In this document: positions 58,973-64,000 of the stretch, one piece after another
Position numbering within the stretch: the stretch's first letter is position 1
Layout of the letters: every line of letters begins with the position of its first letter
Source: SZUA-430 sp964561925
GTDB lineage: Bacteria; Pseudomonadota; Alphaproteobacteria; Micropepsales; Micropepsaceae
Reading direction: 5' to 3'
Assembly: GCA_964561925.1 (NCBI GenBank)
Contig: CAZLRW010000006.1
Span: 1 to 64,000 of the forward strand
DNA length: 64,000 bases
Translations under genes and position numbers: made by a program
Notes under the pieces: model-generated
Database searches by the model: none
Seen by the model: the letters and a program-made list of their open reading frames with translations, nothing else
What the model was told of the DNA's origin: nothing

Positions 58973-60688
58973 ATGACGGCGCAGAAAGCCCCGGCCAAAT
59001 CGGCGTTCGACCGCATGGCATCCGAACTCGCGTCCGCCGCAAGCCCCCAAGGCGCGCGCGTCGAGGCGTTGAACGCGATGCGCAAGGCGGTCGGTCACTA
59101 CAAGAAGGGCGAATGGGCCAAGGCCGCGATCGCCGCCGCCGAGGCCGCCGACGCCGATGCGAAATACGCCTCCGCCTACCACCTGCTGGCGCTCGCGCTC
59201 GACAATCTGGGCCAGCGCCACAAGGCGTTCGAGATGTACGAGCGTGCGCTCGCGCTCGACCCGCACGACCCCGACATCTATCTGAACATCGGCACGGCGG
59301 CCTGGAGCCTCGGCCTCTACGACGGCGCCGAGAGCGCGTTCCGCGCCTTCATCGAGATGCGCCCCGACAATTCGAAGGGCTACAACAACCTCGCCGGCTG
59401 CCTGCGCGACAAAGGGCAGATCGACGAAGCGGTCGACCTCGTGCGCAACGCGCTGTTCCGCATGCCCGAAGCGGCCGAACTGTGGAACACGCTGGGCACG
59501 ATCATGGGCGAGCTCTCCGATTTCGACAACGCGGTGACGTTCTACAAGGAGGCCCAGCGCCTCGACCCTGCGATGGCGCGCGCCTATCACAACATGGCGC
59601 ATGCGCTGAACCACACGGGTCCGCTGGAGGCCGCCGCCGCAAACTACAGCCGCGCGCTCGACCTCTGCGAGAACGATCACGACCGCGCCGAAATCCTGCA
59701 CGCCCGCGGCCTCTGCTATGCCGGCATGGGCAAGCTCGCGCAGGGCTGGGCCGAGTACGAGGAACGCCACAACCCGATCTTCAGCCAGTCGACCTATTTC
59801 GCCGTCGATGCCGTTCGCTGGGACGGCGAAGACTTGACCGGCCGCAAGCTGCTGGTCGCGGGCGAACAAGGCCTCGGCGACGAAATCATGCTGGCCGGCC
59901 TCATTCCCGATCTGATCGAGCGCGTCGGCCCGCAAGGCAAGGTGATGATCGCCTGCGATCACCGCCTCGTGCCGCTGTTTCAGCGTTCGTTCCCGGAAAC
60001 GCACGTCGGCATCGAAATGCACACGAAGCACAACGCCAAGCCCGTGCGCGTCGTCCCCTGGGCGGCCGGCGATCTGAAGGCGGACTACTACACGCCGATG
60101 GGAACGCCGCTGAAAGCGCTGCGCCCGACCGTCGAAAGCTTCCCGAAGCGCGCCTACCTGAAGCCCGATCCCGCGCGCGTGCGCCATTGGATCGACCGGC
60201 TCGCAGCACTTGGCCCCGGCCCCTATGTCGGCATCTGCTGGAAGTCGATGCTGATCACGACGCAACGCAAGAAGTTCTTCAGCGCGCTCGAACTCTGGGC
60301 CCCCGTGCTCGAGAACACCGGCGTCAAATTCGTCAATCTGCAATACGGCGACTGCCAAGCCGAACTCGACTACGTGCGCGAGAAGCTCGGTGTCGCGATC
60401 CACAATTTCGACGATCTCGATCTGAAGATGAACCTGGACGACAACGCGGCGCTGTGCGGGGCGCTCGACCTCGTCGTCACCGCGCCGACCGCCGCCGCCG
60501 CACTCGCCGCAGCGACCGGCACGGAGACGTGGTTCCTCGCCGCCGGCCGCGTCTGGCCGCAGCTCGGCACGGATCACTATCCCTGGTATCCGAAGACGCG
60601 CGTGCTCACGCCCGAAAAATTCGGCGACTGGCCGGCCCTGATGACGCGCCTTGCCGCCGACCTCGACCAATTCGTAGCACGCGCCTAA
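58973..60688 (+). CDS. flmG: TPR-containing glycosyltransferase, FlmG-like flagellin glycosyltransferase
   Basis: 571 aa. N-terminal TPR repeats from about 40 to 240 (for example ASAYHLLALALDNLGQRHKAFEMYERAL) followed by a glycosyltransferase-like C-terminal domain with GEQGLGDEIMLAGLIPDL, YVGICWKSM and LDLVVTAPTAAAALAAATGT. This two-part design and size match FlmG of Caulobacter, which transfers nonulosonic acid to flagellins. The adjacent flbT-flaF-flagellin genes and the pse genes nearby support the assignment. Start ATG 58973, after AAGGAG. The symbol is by resemblance. Confidence 0.87.
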   Translation: MTAQKAPAKSAFDRMASELASAASPQGARVEALNAMRKAVGHYKKGEWAKAAIAAAEAADADAKYASAYHLLALALDNLGQRHKAFEMYERALALDPHDPDIYLNIGTAAWSLGLYDGAESAFRAFIEMRPDNSKGYNNLAGCLRDKGQIDEAVDLVRNALFRMPEAAELWNTLGTIMGELSDFDNAVTFYKEAQRLDPAMARAYHNMAHALNHTGPLEAAAANYSRALDLCENDHDRAEILHARGLCYAGMGKLAQGWAEYEERHNPIFSQSTYFAVDAVRWDGEDLTGRKLLVAGEQGLGDEIMLAGLIPDLIERVGPQGKVMIACDHRLVPLFQRSFPETHVGIEMHTKHNAKPVRVVPWAAGDLKADYYTPMGTPLKALRPTVESFPKRAYLKPDPARVRHWIDRLAALGPGPYVGICWKSMLITTQRKKFFSALELWAPVLENTGVKFVNLQYGDCQAELDYVREKLGVAIHNFDDLDLKMNLDDNAALCGALDLVVTAPTAAAALAAATGTETWFLAAGRVWPQLGTDHYPWYPKTRVLTPEKFGDWPALMTRLAADLDQFVARA

Positions 60689-60770
60689 GACCACCTGCTC
60701 ACGCCGTTGTGACCGCGCGCGCGGCAGCGCGCCTCGCTAAGCTCCGCCCGTGACGAACGGAGGAGCACCC

Positions 60771-61649
60771 ATGCAAACCGTATCGAGACGCGACCTGCTG
60801 ACCGCGGCCGCCGCGACCGCGCTGGCCGCGACTTTGCCGGCGTCCGCCGCCCCGCTTGCGCGCGCAACCGTCGGCCTCGGCTCGTGGATCACATTCAACG
60901 TCGGCGACGACCGCACCGCGCGTGAGTCCTGCGCAAACGTCATGCGCGCCTTCTTCGCCGCGGGCGGCCGCCTGATCGACTCCTCCCCCATGTACGGCTC
61001 GTCGCAAGAGGTCATCGGCTACGGCATCAAACGCGCGGGCAACGCGAAGGCGCTGTTCGCCGCAACAAAGGTCTGGATCTCAGGCGGCGCGAACGGCCCC
61101 GCGCAGATCGAAGAGTCCCGCCGCCTCTGGGGCGTACCGAAATTCGACCTGCTGCAGGTCCACAATCTGCTCTCATGGGAAGAGCACCTGCGCACGCTGT
61201 TCGCGATGAAGGCGCAAGGCAAGCTCGGCTATGTCGGCGTCACCACCTCCCACGGCCGCCGGCACGACGAACTCGAACGGATCATGCGCACGCAACCGCT
61301 CGACTACATCCAGATCACCTACAGCGTCGCGAGCCGCGACGTCGAAAGCCGCATCTTGCCCTTGGCGCGCGAGCGCAATATCGCCGTCATCGTCAACCGC
61401 CCGTTCGAAGGCGGCGACCTGATCGACGCGCTCAAAGGCCGCCCCCTGCCCGCCTTCGCCGCCGACCTCGGCGCGAAAAGCTGGGCGCAGCTGCTGCTGA
61501 AGTTCATCCTCTCCCACCCCGCAGGACCAAGCCCCATCCCCGCGACCACGCGCGCCGATCACGCGCAGGAAAACGTCGCGGCCGCCGGCGGCCCCATGCC
61601 GGACGCAGCCACACGCGCCCGCATCTTGAGCGCGGTGGGCGACATCTGA
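60771..61649 (+). CDS. Aldo/keto reductase with Tat signal
   Basis: 292 aa. A twin-arginine signal (SRRDLLTAAAATALAATLPA, R6-R7) precedes the reductase barrel. Aldo/keto features: LIDSSPMYGSSQEVIGYGIK with the catalytic-type D and Y, ATKVWI, and FDLLQVHNLLSW. A periplasmic AKR would need exported folded cofactor, which Tat allows. Start ATG 60771 with a GGAGGAG site. It overlaps the next gene by 1 bp. Confidence 0.87.
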   Translation: MQTVSRRDLLTAAAATALAATLPASAAPLARATVGLGSWITFNVGDDRTARESCANVMRAFFAAGGRLIDSSPMYGSSQEVIGYGIKRAGNAKALFAATKVWISGGANGPAQIEESRRLWGVPKFDLLQVHNLLSWEEHLRTLFAMKAQGKLGYVGVTTSHGRRHDELERIMRTQPLDYIQITYSVASRDVESRILPLARERNIAVIVNRPFEGGDLIDALKGRPLPAFAADLGAKSWAQLLLKFILSHPAGPSPIPATTRADHAQENVAAAGGPMPDAATRARILSAVGDI

Positions 61650-62317
61650 TGTCCGAGTGGTGGACCTACTCGCTCCAGGACTTTCTTCTCTTCTCGCCGC
61701 GCACGTATTACCGCCTGTTCGCGCTCTACAACGAAGCGCTCTGGCCTGCGCACATCATGACGGCAGCACTCGCCGCCCTCTGCCTCACGCTCGCCCGCCG
61801 CGGCGGCGCTCTCGGCACGCGCGCCGTTCTCATCGTCCTCGCAGCACTCTGGCTCTGGATCGCCTGGGCCTTCCACGCCGAACGCTTCGCGACGATCAAC
61901 TGGGCCGCGATCTACTACGCCTACGCCTTCGCATTGCAGGCGGCACTTCTGCTGTGGTTCGCACTCGTAACACCGCCGTCCGAAGAAGCGCGCTCCGCAT
62001 CATCCCCATTCGCCCTTGGCATCGCCATCTTCGCGATCTTCCTCCAACCGGCGATCGGCCCGCTTCTCGGCCGCGACTGGCATCAAGCGGAAGTCTTCGG
62101 CCTAACACCCGACCCGACGGCCGTCGCAACACTCGCCCTCCTCGCGATGCAGCCGCGCGCCCCCAGACTATTGATGATCATCCCCACGCTCTGGTGCGTG
62201 ATGACCGGTCTCACGCTGTGGACAATGCAAACTCCCGACGCATGGGTGACGCCCGTCGCCGGCGCTCTGGCGCTTCTCACGGCAGCGTGGAAAACTCCAC
62301 GCCATGAAGCTCGCTGA
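61649..62317 (+). CDS. DUF6064-like membrane protein
   Basis: 222 aa with about seven membrane segments, opening WWTYSLQDFLLFSPRTYYRLF, the pattern I associate with the DUF6064 family of uncharacterised membrane proteins. The ATG shares a base with the reductase stop, so the two are co-translated. It overlaps the next gene by 14 bp. Function unknown. Confidence 0.75.
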   Translation: MSEWWTYSLQDFLLFSPRTYYRLFALYNEALWPAHIMTAALAALCLTLARRGGALGTRAVLIVLAALWLWIAWAFHAERFATINWAAIYYAYAFALQAALLLWFALVTPPSEEARSASSPFALGIAIFAIFLQPAIGPLLGRDWHQAEVFGLTPDPTAVATLALLAMQPRAPRLLMIIPTLWCVMTGLTLWTMQTPDAWVTPVAGALALLTAAWKTPRHEAR

Positions 62318-62663
62318 TATAGAAAAGTTCCTGCTCGCCCTGCCCGCAGCCACGCTCTCCATCCAATGGGGCAACGACCGCGTCTTCAAGGTCGGCGGCA
62401 AGATGTTCGCAGTGATCGGCTTCCACGACGACAAGACGCCGGGCGGCATGTCGTTCAAGGCGTCGTCGGAGAGCTTCCGCATTCTGACCGAACTGCCGGG
62501 CATCAAACCCGCGCCCTATCTCGCCCGCGCCGAGTGGGTCTGGCTCGACAAACCGACGCGCCTGCCCGCGAAGGACCTGAAAGCCTACCTCACCCGCGCC
62601 CACGCCATCGTAGCGTCAGGGTTGCCCAAGAAGACGCAGAAGCAATTGGGCTTAACCGCCTAA
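62304..62663 (+). CDS. MmcQ/YjbR family protein
   Basis: 119 aa. Seen: LPAATLSIQWGNDRVFKVGGKMFAVIGF, then AEWVWLDKPTRLPAKDLKAYLTRAHAIVASGLPKKTQ, which follows the YjbR/CyaY-like fold used by MmcQ proteins. Often annotated as DNA-binding; the true role is unclear. Overlaps the upstream gene by 14 bp, so it belongs to the same operon. Confidence 0.85.
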   Translation: MKLADIEKFLLALPAATLSIQWGNDRVFKVGGKMFAVIGFHDDKTPGGMSFKASSESFRILTELPGIKPAPYLARAEWVWLDKPTRLPAKDLKAYLTRAHAIVASGLPKKTQKQLGLTA

Positions 62664-62739
62664 ACTTGCGGGCCGCGCGCCAACCCCCTAGGGTTTGCCC
62701 AACACCTATTCACCATCACCACACACCCAAGGCCCATCC

Positions 62740-63588
62740 ATGAAGAAGTTCGAAGGCACCAGTTCCTACGTCGCGACCGACGACCTGCGCATCGCGGTGA
62801 ACGCGGCGATCACGCTCGAACGCCCGCTCTTGATCAAAGGCGAACCCGGCACCGGCAAGACGGTCCTCGCGTTCGAGGTCGCGAAGGCGATCGGCGTGCC
62901 GATCATCCAGTGGCACATCAAGTCGACGACGAAGGCTCAACAAGGCCTCTACGAATACGACGCCGTCAGCCGCCTGCGCGACAGCCAACTCGGCGACGAG
63001 CGCGTGAAGAACATCAAGAACTACATCTCAAAGGGCAAACTCTGGGAAGCGTTCACGCACGACCAGCGCCCGGTCCTCCTGATCGACGAAATCGACAAGG
63101 CCGACATCGAGTTCCCGAACGACCTGCTGCTCGAACTCGACCGCATGGAGTTCTTCGTCTACGAGACCGGCGAGACGATCAAGGCCAAGCAACGCCCGAT
63201 CGTGATGATCACGTCGAACAACGAGAAGGAGCTGCCCGACGCATTCCTGCGCCGCTGCTTCTTCCACTACATCAAATTCCCCGACCGCGACACGATGACG
63301 AAAATCATCGACGTCCATTACCCGAAGATCATGGACAAGCTGGTCGGCGAAGCGCTGAACATCTTCTACCAAATCCGCGACGTGCCCGGCCTGAAGAAGA
63401 AGCCGTCGACGAGCGAACTGCTCGACTGGCTCAAACTCCTGATGGCCGACGACATCACCGCCGACACCCTCCGCGAACGCGACCCGTCGAAGCTGATCCC
63501 CCCGCTCCACGGCGCGCTGCTCAAGAACGAGCAAGACGTCCACCTGTTTGAGCGCCTCGCGTTCTTGGCAAGGAGAGAACGGAATTGA
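62740..63588 (+). CDS. MoxR-type AAA+ ATPase
   Basis: 282 aa. Walker A GEPGTGKT at 34-41, Walker B PVLLIDEIDKAD near 110-121, and sensor-type MITSNNEKELPDAFLRRCFFHY. MoxR ATPases usually help insert or activate metal cofactors or von Willebrand-factor-domain partners, but no VWA gene follows within the window. Start ATG 62740; a longer frame is open. Its TGA overlaps the TTG start of the next gene. Confidence 0.9.
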   Translation: MKKFEGTSSYVATDDLRIAVNAAITLERPLLIKGEPGTGKTVLAFEVAKAIGVPIIQWHIKSTTKAQQGLYEYDAVSRLRDSQLGDERVKNIKNYISKGKLWEAFTHDQRPVLLIDEIDKADIEFPNDLLLELDRMEFFVYETGETIKAKQRPIVMITSNNEKELPDAFLRRCFFHYIKFPDRDTMTKIIDVHYPKIMDKLVGEALNIFYQIRDVPGLKKKPSTSELLDWLKLLMADDITADTLRERDPSKLIPPLHGALLKNEQDVHLFERLAFLARRERN

Positions 63589-64000
63589 AATTGGGAGGCA
63601 TCGCACTGGCAGCTACGCTAATTGTTGCGCACAGTGCGTCGCAGCCCGATGTGATCGGATGGTCTCTCTCGACCGACGGAACCTATGTTCACAACACGAC
63701 AGGAATGCCGTGTCCTAATGCGTGGGGATGGACAAGTCGCATCAACGTCTATGGTCCTACAAGCGGTCCGGTACTCGGCGGATGCATCTACAAAGGGCGA
63801 GATGACGCCGAAGTTCGCATTCGCCGTTTTGCGCCCGACGCAGCCCGCGACGCTGCCACGCGTGAGAAGGAGCGCAAACTCATGGAGCAACCGGGCGACA
63901 GCCGTTCTCCTTTTGGCTACTTCACACGTTGGGACGAGACGGACGCGGCGGGCCGTCGAATCCCGGTCGAACGCTACACGATGAAGCGCGCAGACCTCTT
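63585..64000 (+). CDS. Secreted hypothetical protein, TTG start, cut by window edge
   Basis: Frame open from a TTG at 63585 to the end (138 codons, no stop). A strong AAGGAGAG site lies 8-15 bp upstream. N-terminus LKLGGIALAATLIVAHSASQ is a signal peptide. Cysteines in MPCPNAWGW and GGCIYKG may form a disulphide. The TTG overlaps the MoxR gene stop (TTGA). Lower in GC than its neighbours. Family not recognised. Confidence 0.72.
   Translation, partial: MKLGGIALAATLIVAHSASQPDVIGWSLSTDGTYVHNTTGMPCPNAWGWTSRINVYGPTSGPVLGGCIYKGRDDAEVRIRRFAPDAARDAATREKERKLMEQPGDSRSPFGYFTRWDETDAAGRRIPVERYTMKRADL

Noticed and set aside
58919..60694. 591-codon minus-strand frame opposite the FlmG-like gene
   Set aside because: Val/Ala/Arg-rich shadow without motifs; the plus strand carries the TPR and glycosyltransferase patterns.
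1..64000. tRNA, rRNA and CRISPR search by eye
   Set aside because: No T-loop/acceptor combination, rRNA core or regularly spaced repeat with spacers was found; the only regular array (24783-24866) has no spacers.

Overview
The window is a high-GC, gene-dense chromosomal stretch from an alphaproteobacterium, most likely Caulobacterales-like or a related stalked or hyphal lineage such as Micropepsales. The evidence is a CckA-type hybrid histidine kinase, CtrA-type TTAA-N7-TTAA boxes, FlbT and FlaF beside tandem flagellins, an FlmG-like flagellin glycosyltransferase, a TorF-type porin, and an alphaproteobacterial LexA box (GTTC-N7-GTTC) upstream of recA. No tRNA, rRNA, CRISPR array or prophage was seen. 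Two runs of exactly 100 N mark scaffold joins. The second (3687-3786) is flanked by the same 55 bases on both sides, so it is almost certainly an unmerged contig overlap and the gene across it is intact.

Layout. 1-8.5 kb: purL (cut by the window edge), bolA, grxD, a threonine-dehydratase-like enzyme, rpsD, an NTF2/VOC pair, and a minus-strand TrmJ-like methyltransferase / hydrolase / thioesterase operon. 8.5-17.7 kb: icd, a REP-associated tyrosine transposase flanked by three REP palindromes, a CPBP protease, a cyclic-nucleotide-type potassium channel, alaS, a low-GC serine dehydrogenase proteinase gene, and recA with its SOS box. 18-24.6 kb: two MFS transporters, a TetR regulator, a thioesterase, a solitary IS1595-type zinc-ribbon gene and cckA, with a helically phased 11-bp repeat array upstream. 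25-31 kb: membrane proteins, a LysR regulator, a TorF porin and amtB. 31.2-35.8 kb: flagellar basal-body and export genes (flgB-flgC-fliE-fliQ-fliR-flhB diverging from fliO-fliP) around a shared region with a CtrA box. A ParE-type toxin-antitoxin pair follows.

36.4-50.3 kb is a nonulosonic-acid (pseudaminic-type) and glycan locus. On the minus strand are a NeuB/PseI-like synthase without its usual C-terminal domain and a fused cytidylyltransferase-PseG protein. On the plus strand a ten-gene run holds two methyltransferases, a sulfotransferase, a split transketolase, an SDR, an ATP-grasp enzyme, a GH57-like protein, pseB and pseC. 50.3-55.4 kb holds small regulators, membrane proteins and a cyclase-domain TPR protein. 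55.4-60.7 kb is the filament locus: a FlaG-like gene, two flagellins each with a sigma-54 promoter, flaF, flbT and the FlmG-like TPR glycosyltransferase. The window ends with an aldo/keto reductase, a membrane protein, a YjbR-family protein, a MoxR ATPase and a secreted protein that starts with TTG and is cut by the window edge.

How it fits together: pseB, pseC, the PseI-like synthase and the cytidylyltransferase-PseG fusion could supply a CMP-activated nonulosonic acid that the FlmG-like protein would place on the two flagellins. FlbT and FlaF would tune flagellin production, and sigma-54 with an FlbD-like activator would time it. The transketolase-SDR-ATP-grasp-GH57 cassette embedded in the pse operon has no obvious place in the known pathway and is the best candidate for undescribed biochemistry here.
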